This document shows positions 8,643-15,848 of a DNA stretch of 32,493 bases, piece after piece. Position numbers and translations under genes: made by a program. A model generated the notes under the pieces. It saw only the letters and a program-made list of their open reading frames with translations, searched no databases and was not told where the DNA came from. The stretch spans positions 1 to 32,493 of the forward strand of contig AFHY01000009.1 in assembly GCA_000213395.2 (NCBI GenBank). Direction: 5' to 3'. The stretch is from a gamma proteobacterium SCGC AAA007-O20 (GTDB lineage Bacteria > Pseudomonadota > Gammaproteobacteria > PS1 > Pseudothioglobaceae). How positions within the stretch are numbered: position 1 is the first letter of the stretch; each line of letters starts with the position of its first letter.

Positions 8643-10136
8643 ATGAACAAGATCGTTAGTCTGGCCGATAACAGTAATGTTTATGACGTTGCCAAGGTAA
8701 CGCCACTGTCAATTGCTGTGCAGATAAGTGAGCGTTTTGGTAACCAGATCTATTTAAAGAGGGAGGACGAACAGAGCATCCATTCCTTCAAGCTCAGAGG
8801 AGCCTACCAAAAAATGAGTTCATTGAGCGACGCGCAAAAAATCAAAGGTGTTGTTGCTTCTTCGGCTGGAAATCACGCCCAGGGTGTTGCCTTGGCGGCA
8901 AAAAAATTAAAGATCAGAGCGGTTATTGTGATGCCAAGTAGTACCCCTAAAATTAAGGTGCAGGCTGTTCAACAACTAGGCGCTGAGGTGATCTTGCATG
9001 GTGATATCTATGATGACGCCTTTCAGTATGCAAATAAGCTGTGTTCTGAGAAAGACCTAAACTTCATTCATCCCTATGACGACATCGACGTTATTGCAGG
9101 TCAAGCCACAGTAGCCAAAGAAATTCTCACTCAATTAAAAGAAGTCGATTTAGTTTTTGTCCCTGTTGGCGGTGGTGGGCTGATTTCTGGGATCGCAAGC
9201 TATATCAAGCACTATGCGCCTAAAGTTAAGGTCATCGGGGTAGAGCCTACAGATTCAGCGACACTTCACAATGCACTTGAGGGTAATGAGAGAGTAGTAC
9301 TTGAAGATGTCGGCAGGTTTGCCGATGGCGTCGCTGTCAAACAGATTGGTGAGTTGCCTTTTGAGATTGCAAAACAGTGTGTTGACGATGTCGTTTTGGT
9401 GAGTAATGATGAAATGTGTGCAGCCATAAAGGATATCTATGAGGATGTGCGTGCAGTCTCTGAACCTGCAGGGGCTCTTGCAACTGCTGGAGTAAAAAAA
9501 TATATCCTTGAACATGAACTTAAAAATAAAAACATTGTCTCCGTGGTTTCTGGTGCAAATGTCAACTTTGACAGACTCAGATATATCGCTGAAAGGGCAG
9601 ACCTGGGAGAACTCACCGAGGCTATCATAGCAGTAACTATTCCTGAAGAGCCTGGCAGCTTTTTGAGGTTCTGTGAGCTCCTCGATAACCACTCCGTGAC
9701 CGAGTTCAATTACCGATACTCTCCAACTGGTGATGCTCATATATTTGTTGGTATCGAGATTTCCAGCGGAGACAGTGAAAAACAGGCGCTCATCGACAAA
9801 CTCAGAAAATCCTTCGAGGTTCTTGATATGAGCGATAACTCGATGGCAAAGACCCATATCCGTTACATGGTCGGTGGTCACGCCAATGCAGAAAACGAGG
9901 TTATCTATCGTTTTGAGTTTCCTGAAAGACCTGGTGCGTTACTGAATTTTTTAAAGAAAATAAAAACCAAGTGGAATATTTCTTTGTTTCATTATCGTAA
10001 CCATGGCGCCGACTTTGGTCGAGTACTGATTGGTCTTCAGGCCGACAATGTGGCAGAGCTCGAATCCCGATTCGATGAGCTCGGCTATTACTATAAAAAC
10101 GAAACCGACAATAAGGCGTACCAGTATTTCCTTTAA
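8643..10136 (+). CDS. ilvA: Threonine ammonia-lyase, biosynthetic
   Basis: Converts threonine to 2-oxobutanoate and ammonia, the committed step of isoleucine synthesis. The 497-aa length and two C-terminal ACT-like regions mark the feedback-regulated biosynthetic form. The N-terminal PLP domain has SFKLRGAY with the Schiff-base Lys50, SSAGNHAQGVA and the phosphate-binding PVGGGGLISG. The regulatory half begins around residue 325 with two repeats marked by EEPGSFLRF and ERPGALLNF. A good AGGAG site precedes ATG 8643. rimI overlaps its end in another frame. Confidence 0.96.
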   Translation: MNKIVSLADNSNVYDVAKVTPLSIAVQISERFGNQIYLKREDEQSIHSFKLRGAYQKMSSLSDAQKIKGVVASSAGNHAQGVALAAKKLKIRAVIVMPSSTPKIKVQAVQQLGAEVILHGDIYDDAFQYANKLCSEKDLNFIHPYDDIDVIAGQATVAKEILTQLKEVDLVFVPVGGGGLISGIASYIKHYAPKVKVIGVEPTDSATLHNALEGNERVVLEDVGRFADGVAVKQIGELPFEIAKQCVDDVVLVSNDEMCAAIKDIYEDVRAVSEPAGALATAGVKKYILEHELKNKNIVSVVSGANVNFDRLRYIAERADLGELTEAIIAVTIPEEPGSFLRFCELLDNHSVTEFNYRYSPTGDAHIFVGIEISSGDSEKQALIDKLRKSFEVLDMSDNSMAKTHIRYMVGGHANAENEVIYRFEFPERPGALLNFLKKIKTKWNISLFHYRNHGADFGRVLIGLQADNVAELESRFDELGYYYKNETDNKAYQYFL

Positions 10137-10605
10137 TAGACTCACCTCAATCGAGATACCTTCAGTACTCTCTATTGAAGAGCGGAATTCAGATTATCCT
10201 TGGTCTCAAGGTCAGTTTACAACAAGCATTGAAAACAGCAAGAATCTTTGCTATTGCTTGAACCTGAATGGTCAAACGATTGGCTACCTTATCTCTATGT
10301 TGGCACTAGATACCGCTGACATCCTTAATATCGGTATTGATCCTGACTTTAAAAGGCAAGGTCACGGTAGAGCTTTATTAAAACACCTCATTGAAGAGCT
10401 CAGAAAAAGGCATATTGGTGAAATTCTTCTAGAGGTTAGGATAGGAAACAAGTCAGCGATTCAGTTCTATAAGAAGCAAGGATTTAAAGAAATCTCTGTT
10501 CGGAATAATTACTATATGAAAAACTCAAAGAACCAATCACAGGGAGAAGACGGTATAATAATGAGCATAAAAATTCCTTCAAAAGAAATTAAAAATGTCC
10601 TATAA
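10075..10605 (+). CDS. rimI: Ribosomal protein S18-alanine N-acetyltransferase-like GNAT
   Basis: GNAT-fold acetyltransferase. The acetyl-CoA loop is RQGHGRA inside [29 protein letters not shown] and RNNYY follow, as in RimI, which acetylates the N-terminal alanine of ribosomal protein S18. The start is uncertain. The family-like region begins near [10 protein letters not shown] (about 10132), after the ilvA stop region, where no ATG, GTG or TTG exists. ATG 10075 lies 62 bp inside ilvA and lacks a ribosome site. An ATT at 10126 has AAGG nine bases upstream and would give a normal-length protein. The C-terminus overlaps the icd start by 11 bp. Confidence 0.82.
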   Translation: MSSAITIKTKPTIRRTSISFNRLTSIEIPSVLSIEERNSDYPWSQGQFTTSIENSKNLCYCLNLNGQTIGYLISMLALDTADILNIGIDPDFKRQGHGRALLKHLIEELRKRHIGEILLEVRIGNKSAIQFYKKQGFKEISVRNNYYMKNSKNQSQGEDGIIMSIKIPSKEIKNVL

Positions 10606-11845
10606 AAATATCACAGTTCCAGCCAGTGGCAAAGCTATAACGATTAAGGATAATATCCTCAATGTCCCCAATAAACCCATCATTGGCTACATTGAGGGTG
10701 ACGGTATCGGAGTCGATATTTCACCTGTAATGCTGAATGTCGTCGACGCGGTGGTTAAGAAGGCCTATAAAGGTGAGCGCGAGATCCAGTGGATGGAGAT
10801 CTATGCCGGCGAGAAGGCCGACAGAGTTTATGGTGAGTACTTGCCTGAGGAGACCCTCAAAGCAATCAAAGAATTCTCGGTCGCCATCAAGGGTCCACTG
10901 ACGACACCGGTTGGTGGCGGTATGAGATCCCTGAATGTCGCTATAAGACAGCAACTAGATCTCTATATTTGTCAACGCCCGGTACAGTACTTTGACGGCA
11001 CGCCATCTCCGGTAAAAGCCCCTGAGAAGGTCGACATGGTAATCTTCAGGGAGAACTCTGAAGACATCTATGCAGGGATTGAATTCCAGACTGGTTCAAA
11101 AGAGGTCAAGAAAGTGATCGACTTTCTACAGAAAGATATGGGCGCGACAAAGATACGTTTTCCTGACACTTCAGGTATTGGCATCAAACCGGTCTCGACT
11201 GAAGGTACATCGAGGTTGGTTAGGGCTGCTATCCAGTATGCTATAGATAATGACAAACCATCAGTAACACTCGTCCATAAGGGCAACATTATGAAGTTTA
11301 CTGAAGGATTGTTCAGAGACACAGGCTACCAGATTGCCAAGGATGAATTTGGTGCCAAGGAAATTGATGGTGGACCATGGTGCAGCTTTACTAACCCTAA
11401 AACAGGTCAAGAAATTATAATCAAGGATACGATCGCCGACGCCTTCCTGCAGGAGATTCTGCTCAGACCTGAAGGGTGCTCTGTAATCGCCACACTTAAC
11501 CTCAACGGTGACTATATTTCTGATGCTTTGGCAGCTCAGGTAGGCGGTATCGGTATTGCCCCAGGTGCCAATCTTTCAGACAGCGTTGCGGTATTTGAGG
11601 CGACCCACGGCACTGCTCCTAAATATGCAGGTAAGGATATGGTTAATCCCGGCTCTTTGATTCTCTCTGCGGAGATGATGCTGAGACATATGGGTTGGAC
11701 TGAGGCCGCGGATTTGATCCTTAAGGCAATGTCAAAAACGATTCAAAAAAAGACCGTCACCTATGACCTTGAAAGGCTCATTGAGGGCGCTACTTTGTTG
11801 TCTTGTTCTGAGTTCGGAGAGGCTCTAAAGAATTCCATTAAATAA
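10595..11845 (+). CDS. icd: NADP-dependent isocitrate dehydrogenase
   Basis: Oxidative decarboxylation of isocitrate to 2-oxoglutarate in the TCA cycle. The 416 aa equal the E. coli enzyme in length. Substrate-binding [18 protein letters not shown] includes Ser112, corresponding to the Ser113 phosphorylated by AceK in E. coli. [30 protein letters not shown] and [19 protein letters not shown] follow; the Lys-Tyr in the last motif fits NADP preference. It overlaps the rimI end and lies before the tRNA-Asn promoter. The text of this gene looks richer in G and C than neighbouring genes, by eye only. Confidence 0.96.
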   Translation: MSYKNITVPASGKAITIKDNILNVPNKPIIGYIEGDGIGVDISPVMLNVVDAVVKKAYKGEREIQWMEIYAGEKADRVYGEYLPEETLKAIKEFSVAIKGPLTTPVGGGMRSLNVAIRQQLDLYICQRPVQYFDGTPSPVKAPEKVDMVIFRENSEDIYAGIEFQTGSKEVKKVIDFLQKDMGATKIRFPDTSGIGIKPVSTEGTSRLVRAAIQYAIDNDKPSVTLVHKGNIMKFTEGLFRDTGYQIAKDEFGAKEIDGGPWCSFTNPKTGQEIIIKDTIADAFLQEILLRPEGCSVIATLNLNGDYISDALAAQVGGIGIAPGANLSDSVAVFEATHGTAPKYAGKDMVNPGSLILSAEMMLRHMGWTEAADLILKAMSKTIQKKTVTYDLERLIEGATLLSCSEFGEALKNSIK

Positions 11846-11891
11846 CTCAGAAATTTAAGCTCTATTTTGGGTTATATAAGCAAAGAATTGA

Positions 11892-11920
11892 TTGACTGAA
11901 ATTACAGAGCTCGTTATAAT
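11892..11920 (+). promoter_or_regulatory. Promoter of tRNA-Asn
   Basis: TTGACT (11892-11897) and a perfect TATAAT (11915-11920) are separated by 17 bp; the mature tRNA begins 11 nt after the -10 box. Confidence 0.85.
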
Positions 11921-11930
11921 CTCACGCTAT

Positions 11931-12006
11931 TCCCTGATAGCTCAGTTGGTAGAGCGACGGACTGTTAATCCGTTTGTCCCTGGTTCGAGCCCAGGTCAGG
12001 GAGCCA
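11931..12006 (+). tRNA. tRNA-Asn (GTT)
   Basis: 76 nt with encoded CCA. The acceptor stem TCCCTGA pairs with TCAGGGA, the anticodon stem ACGGA/TCCGT presents GTT, and the T arm contains GGTTCGAGCC. It has its own promoter and is followed by a hairpin terminator. The accessory island starts within 90 bp of its 3' end, a common insertion point, but I find no repeat of the tRNA 3' end at the far side of the island. Confidence 0.97.
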
Positions 12007-12019
12007 AATTAAATAATCA

Positions 12020-12042
12020 AGACATCTCCGGATGTCTTTTTT
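12020..12042 (+). terminator. Rho-independent terminator of tRNA-Asn
   Basis: AGACATC, loop TCCG, GATGTCT, followed by a run of T residues. Confidence 0.85.
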
Positions 12043-12093
12043 ATGTATATGGTAAAAAGATGTCTACAAAACATGTAAAAAGCTCTCCAAAGA

Positions 12094-13368
12094 ATGATAA
12101 AAAATCTTAGCAATAAACTTACTTTCATTGATTTATTTGCTGGATGTGGTGGACTTTCTCTAGGCTTAGAACAATCAGGCTTTTACCCTTTATACGTTAA
12201 CGAATTAAACAAGGATGCCTTGGAAACCTATCTCATGAACCGAGACCAAGAGTACCCTGATTTACGAACCAAATACTTCTCAACTGACATCAAGGATGTT
12301 GTTCTAGATGGTAATTATTTTGAAACACTTTTAGATGATTTTCAAAAGGATTTTAAGCGTGACTTTAGAAAAGATTCAGTTGACTTAGTGGCTGGTGGTC
12401 CACCTTGCCAAGGCTACTCTGGAATTGGAATTAGAAGGTCATATTCTGTTGACAAAAAACAACTTCCTTCTAATCACTTATATGAGGACATGGCATATGT
12501 TGTTCATCAAATCAAACCTAAGATATTTCTCTTTGAAAATGTTGAAGGATTGCTGAGTGCAAGATGGACTAAAGAAGGCGAGAAAGGTGAAATATTCAAG
12601 GATGTCTTGAAAACGTTTCATAATCTTACAGACTACAACGTTAAGCACAAACTGGTTCATGCCAAAGACTATGGAGTGCCTCAAAACAGACCTAGAATTC
12701 TTGTAGTTGGGATCAGGAAAGACATCAAGTTGAAATCAAGTTCTGCAATAGATGCAGTAGAAGGCGGTTTTCTGCCTCAACCTACTAATGATTATCCTAA
12801 TCTTGAAGACGTTCTATCAGACTTGGTTGATGTGAACTTTGAATACGGCGGGGAGTCAGTTACTTATAGTAAGAAACCAATGAATAGCCTTCAAGAGGAT
12901 TACCGTATGAATATCCATTCTGGTACTTTGATGAAGAAAGGGCATGTGCTTACGGAGCAAAAATACAGCAAGCATTCAGATAAAGTGGTTGAAAGGTTTA
13001 CCCATATGATTAATAACAAGGGTCAGATACCTGAGCATCTTAAAACTAAGAAATTTGCACAACGCTTACTCCCTAGAAAATGGGGCAAGAAAGGTCCAAC
13101 GATTACCGTCACCTCATTGCCAGATGACTTTGTTCATTATTCACAGCCTCGTTGTCCTACTGTTAGAGAATGGGCAAGATTACAAGTATTCCCTGATTGG
13201 TATGAGTTCGCTGGAAAAAGAACCACAGGCGGTATAAGGAGAGCAGGTAATCCTCGTGAATCTAATTTTGAAAGAGAGGTTCCCAAATACACTCAAATAG
13301 GTAATGCGGTTCCAGTTAAACTTGCTTTAGCGGTTGGCAAACACTTTCGTTTTATTCTAGAAAAGTAG
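12094..13368 (+). CDS. C5-cytosine DNA methyltransferase (type II R-M)
   Basis: Adds a methyl group to C5 of cytosine in a short recognition site. The conserved motifs are in normal order: FIDLFAGCGG (motif I, 11-20), GGPPCQGYSG with nucleophile Cys105 (motif IV), ENV at 148-150 (motif VI), QNRPR at 197-201 (motif VIII), and a C-terminal QIGNAVP (motif X, about 403-409). The 424 aa are typical. The variable region between VIII and IX decides the target; I cannot predict the site. The next gene, convergent with a 13-bp gap, is the likely cognate endonuclease. Protection of self DNA from that enzyme is the inferred role. Confidence 0.93.
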   Translation: MIKNLSNKLTFIDLFAGCGGLSLGLEQSGFYPLYVNELNKDALETYLMNRDQEYPDLRTKYFSTDIKDVVLDGNYFETLLDDFQKDFKRDFRKDSVDLVAGGPPCQGYSGIGIRRSYSVDKKQLPSNHLYEDMAYVVHQIKPKIFLFENVEGLLSARWTKEGEKGEIFKDVLKTFHNLTDYNVKHKLVHAKDYGVPQNRPRILVVGIRKDIKLKSSSAIDAVEGGFLPQPTNDYPNLEDVLSDLVDVNFEYGGESVTYSKKPMNSLQEDYRMNIHSGTLMKKGHVLTEQKYSKHSDKVVERFTHMINNKGQIPEHLKTKKFAQRLLPRKWGKKGPTITVTSLPDDFVHYSQPRCPTVREWARLQVFPDWYEFAGKRTTGGIRRAGNPRESNFEREVPKYTQIGNAVPVKLALAVGKHFRFILEK

Positions 13369-13381
13369 TACTATTTTTTAA

Positions 13382-14365
13382 TTATTTGCTGCGAAAGCGC
13401 TTAGTCACTATCTTTGCAAATTCTGAAAAAGAGATTGAGTACTCTTTAAAGTACTTTAATTTTGTTTTGTTATCTGCAACTGATTTAGGTATCGTTCCAT
13501 CTTTCTTTACCATCTTAACTTTGTTTTCAAGTTTCCCAATCATTCGTTCAATTTCACCTCGATAACAAACTAATTGATGATTTTGTTGCATCATACCGGC
13601 AAGTATATTAGCGCCAATAGAATCTAAATTTTTTGATGCTGAATCTAAACCACTACCAGTAATAGCAACCGCTTGGGCGCTTCGCTTTAATTCTCCACCA
13701 ACCATTCTGATACGGTCATTTGAAGAGAATTGAACTGCTGCAAATATTTGGACATCTTGGTCTCGATAATCTTCAACCCAAGGAAGAACAAAGTCAGTAT
13801 CAGAATAGGTTCTAGATTTATGTTGTCTTTTGAAATCCTTTCCTTCTAACAAGCCACAAGATGTGAGGATTACATCTACAAATTCTTCGCCAGCAATACC
13901 CGCATTAGAGACTCCAGATTGTCTTGTTGAGGTGAATATTACTTGATTGAAAACCGCATGAAGCCTGAACTTAATGACAGGATTAGCATTCTCATTATTT
14001 AGAAGATATTTAACTAAATGAACAGTGTTTGGATAGTCATAGATTAGTTCAGTACTATTTTTATCGACATAATTAATCAAGTTAAAATTAATATAGTCAC
14101 TAATGTCTTTGTTTATCTTGTAGATACCATTACAGTAGTCATTAATTTGGTTGTCTAGGTCATCAATATTAAACTCAACTATGAACTTATTTCTCCAAAG
14201 TTCAAGTTTATATTGCCGCTCTTTCTCGAAACTGTCACGACATCTTTTAACAAGTCCCTTATCTTTTGATGATTGCAGGAGTTCTTGTTTAATCAATGAG
14301 GCAGTCTGATTTGCTGAATCTTGCCAGCCATCATTACCAAGACTTTCAATTAATTCTATATTCAT
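13382..14365 (-). CDS. Probable type II restriction endonuclease (PD-(D/E)xK fold)
   Basis: I do not recognise the exact family, but the active-site pattern is legible. Numbering from a longer possible GTG start at 14452: a helix with AGEEFVDVIL (Glu190), SDTDFVLP (Asp220), AAVQFSS, then GGELKR with Glu254 and Lys256. This is the usual Glu/Asp-ExK arrangement of restriction nucleases. Position beside a C5 methyltransferase supports the role. I prefer ATG 14365: the 29 upstream residues are low-complexity, and a -10-like TATACT (14392-14397, minus strand) lies inside them with a sensible start point. The N-terminal half (to about residue 170) has no motif known to me. Confidence 0.75.
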   Translation of the reverse strand: MNIELIESLGNDGWQDSANQTASLIKQELLQSSKDKGLVKRCRDSFEKERQYKLELWRNKFIVEFNIDDLDNQINDYCNGIYKINKDISDYINFNLINYVDKNSTELIYDYPNTVHLVKYLLNNENANPVIKFRLHAVFNQVIFTSTRQSGVSNAGIAGEEFVDVILTSCGLLEGKDFKRQHKSRTYSDTDFVLPWVEDYRDQDVQIFAAVQFSSNDRIRMVGGELKRSAQAVAITGSGLDSASKNLDSIGANILAGMMQQNHQLVCYRGEIERMIGKLENKVKMVKKDGTIPKSVADNKTKLKYFKEYSISFSEFAKIVTKRFRSK

Positions 14366-14507
14366 TTTTAATCTATATCTATTTGAGCTATAGTATATAG
14401 AACGATTATCAGATTTGAAAATTCTGGTGATATTCAATTTAAAGATCTTCACCTAATATTCACTTATTCTACATTTTAGGTTTTTCTTTTGTCTATAAAC
14501 TTAAATG

Positions 14508-14513
14508 TATAAT
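14508..14513 (+). promoter_or_regulatory. -10 box in front of leader copy 1
   Basis: Perfect TATAAT; the predicted start of transcription (about 14520) falls within a few bases of where the duplicated leader begins. The -35 region is T-rich but not a good match, so an activator may be needed. Confidence 0.5.
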
Positions 14514-14522
14514 GAGTTATAG

Positions 14523-14605
14523 TAAAGGAATGGTTCACCTCACGAACCGGGCATTTGTTCCTTATTGTCGCCCTAGGATTTCCCTTAAAGCACTAAAACG
14601 GAGGT
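14523..14605 (+). promoter_or_regulatory. Duplicated structured 5' leader, copy 1 (candidate cis-regulatory RNA)
   Basis: An 83-nt element ending in the strong Shine-Dalgarno GGAGGT four bases before ATG 14610. Visible structure: hairpin GGTTC (14532-14536) / GAACC (14544-14548) with loop ACCTCAC, then GGGC (14549-14552) / GCCC (14570-14573), and a possible closing pairing of AAGGA with TTCCCTT. Loop bases ACCTC (14537-14541) are the exact complement of GAGGT in the Shine-Dalgarno (14601-14605), which would form a pseudoknot hiding the ribosome site. A second copy stands in front of the next gene. It matches no riboswitch class I can name. Confidence 0.6.
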
Positions 14606-14609
14606 AGGT

Positions 14610-15134
14610 ATGTCATACCAAAACCAATCTGATTCAGACCATTTAAGTATTATTGTAGGGCCACCCGGACCAGACAATATAATAGATTCCGTTCATAATT
14701 TTGCTGCTGAACACAACATCTCTCTGGATGATGCTTGGACAGCATATGTAAAATTCAAGGCGGATAAATTCATCAAGCCTAACGATATTCCTAACGATAT
14801 CGGTTTAACTGATTTCTCTGAAATGTTTACTGATGTATTGGGGAAATACGTTAGAGTCTCAGAGTATTTCTTGACGCATTACGTTCATAGCTTTTCAACT
14901 AATGGAAAATTGTTGACACAGATAAAGGATGTCTCTGAAAGACAGCCTTATTTAGCTCCAGCAATTATCTTTCATGCAAAGAACATTCTAGACGTCAGAG
15001 GGAAGCCAATCAATATCAGGCAGTTTGACAAATTGAAAAGAGAAATGCTGCAAACTTTGATGATTTTCCTTATGACAGCCAGTTGGATTCACGTATCCAT
15101 ATCGTTTGAATATGAGAAGGCTAAAACAAAATAA
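14610..15134 (+). CDS. Unrecognised 174-aa cytosolic protein behind the duplicated leader
   Basis: No family recognised. The protein is mixed alpha-helical in composition, has no signal peptide, and its only hydrophobic stretch is a short one near the C-terminus (LMIFLMTASWIHVSISF, about residues 150-166), which could be buried or membrane-associated. A proline/glycine turn PPGPDN lies near residue 20. The GGAGGT ribosome site is among the strongest in the window but can be masked by the leader loop. It is flanked by the restriction gene and by a Sel1 gene that shares the same leader, so co-regulation with the Sel1 protein is inferred. Lying in the accessory island, it may be phage-defence related or part of a mobile cassette; that is a guess. 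Confidence 0.7.
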   Translation: MSYQNQSDSDHLSIIVGPPGPDNIIDSVHNFAAEHNISLDDAWTAYVKFKADKFIKPNDIPNDIGLTDFSEMFTDVLGKYVRVSEYFLTHYVHSFSTNGKLLTQIKDVSERQPYLAPAIIFHAKNILDVRGKPINIRQFDKLKREMLQTLMIFLMTASWIHVSISFEYEKAKTK

Positions 15135-15145
15135 TGTAGATTAAA

Positions 15146-15227
15146 TAAAGGACTGGTTCACCTCACGAACTGGGCATTTGTTCCTATTGTCGCCCTAGGA
15201 TTTTCCTTAAAGCACTAAAACGGAGGT
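15146..15227 (+). promoter_or_regulatory. Duplicated structured 5' leader, copy 2
   Basis: Differs from copy 1 by three substitutions and one deleted base over about 83 nt. The hairpin is GGTTC (15155-15159) / GAACT (15067+100 to 15171), where a C-to-T change turns a G-C pair into G-T and so keeps the stem. The loop ACCTC (15160-15164) and the Shine-Dalgarno GAGGT (15223-15227) are unchanged, and so is GGGC/GCCC (15172-15175 with 15192-15195). The Sel1 gene starts five bases after GGAGGT. No obvious separate promoter is seen, so it may act in an intergenic RNA read from copy 1. Confidence 0.6.
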
Positions 15228-15232
15228 AGAAA

Positions 15233-15772
15233 ATGAACATTAAACAATTAATAGAAAATGCTGAGGCAGGTGATATGAAAGCTCAGTCGAGCCTAGCCTA
15301 TTTGTATATCGAAGGTGATGGTGTCCCTCAAGATGATGAAAAAGCTTTTTATTGGGTTAAAAAGGCAGCCGCTCAAGAAGATATTTATGCTATGTACAAC
15401 TTAGGCTATTTGTATTGGAGTGGCAAAGGCACTTCACAAGATTACGAAAAAGCTTTTTTTTGGTTTAGCTTAGCAGCTGAAAAAGGACACCTTCCTGCAC
15501 AAAATTACTTAGGAGCGATGTATAGTGATGGACGCGGAGTTGATCAAGACTTTGAAGAGGCTTTTATTTGGTTATCCATTGCTGCAAAACAAAATCATCC
15601 TAATGCTCAATGTCGTTTGGCATTAATGTATATTGAAGGTAATGGCGTACCTGAGTCACTATCAGAAGCGGCACATTGGGCTAATTTAGCCTATGAGCAA
15701 GGTAGTGAGTTTGCTGCTGAAATGATTGATGAATATGAGCTTTCGGGTTATATTGGGCGGTATCACATATAA
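15233..15772 (+). CDS. Sel1-repeat (TPR-like) protein
   Basis: 179 aa built of four Sel1 repeats of 36 residues at about 16-51, 52-87, 88-123 and 124-159, each with the A-x-x-x-L-G/A-x-x-Y ... G-x-G-V ... A-x-x-W pattern. Sel1 arrays are protein-interaction scaffolds. There is no signal peptide, so it is expected in the cytosol, whereas many bacterial Sel1 proteins are secreted. The partner is unknown. It shares the duplicated leader with the preceding unknown gene and is followed by a hairpin and the truncated helicase. Confidence 0.88.
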   Translation: MNIKQLIENAEAGDMKAQSSLAYLYIEGDGVPQDDEKAFYWVKKAAAQEDIYAMYNLGYLYWSGKGTSQDYEKAFFWFSLAAEKGHLPAQNYLGAMYSDGRGVDQDFEEAFIWLSIAAKQNHPNAQCRLALMYIEGNGVPESLSEAAHWANLAYEQGSEFAAEMIDEYELSGYIGRYHI

Positions 15773-15799
15773 AATTCAGAAAAATATCAGTAACCATAT

Positions 15800-15821
15800 A
15801 ACTTTTAAGTATATAAAAGTT
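15800..15821 (+). terminator. Hairpin after the Sel1 gene
   Basis: AACTTTTA, loop AGTATA, TAAAAGTT: an 8-bp perfect AT-rich stem followed by GTGTTTTA. The T run is interrupted, so it may be a weak terminator. Confidence 0.4.
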
Positions 15822-15848
15822 GTGTTTTAAATGAGATAGAATGAGTTT

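Noticed and set aside
9255-9881. 208-codon minus-strand frame inside ilvA
   Set aside because: Wholly opposite to an intact, well-conserved gene; no ribosome site or recognisable domain.
11892-12110. Plus-strand 72-codon frame containing SLIAQLVERRTVNPFVPG
   Set aside because: It is the translation of tRNA-Asn and its promoter; an artefact.
14523-15232. Reading the duplicated leaders as integron attC sites around a cassette
   Set aside because: The elements lack the RYYYAAC/GTRRRRY-type core boxes and the long imperfect palindrome of attC, and they abut start codons rather than gene ends; no integrase is seen.
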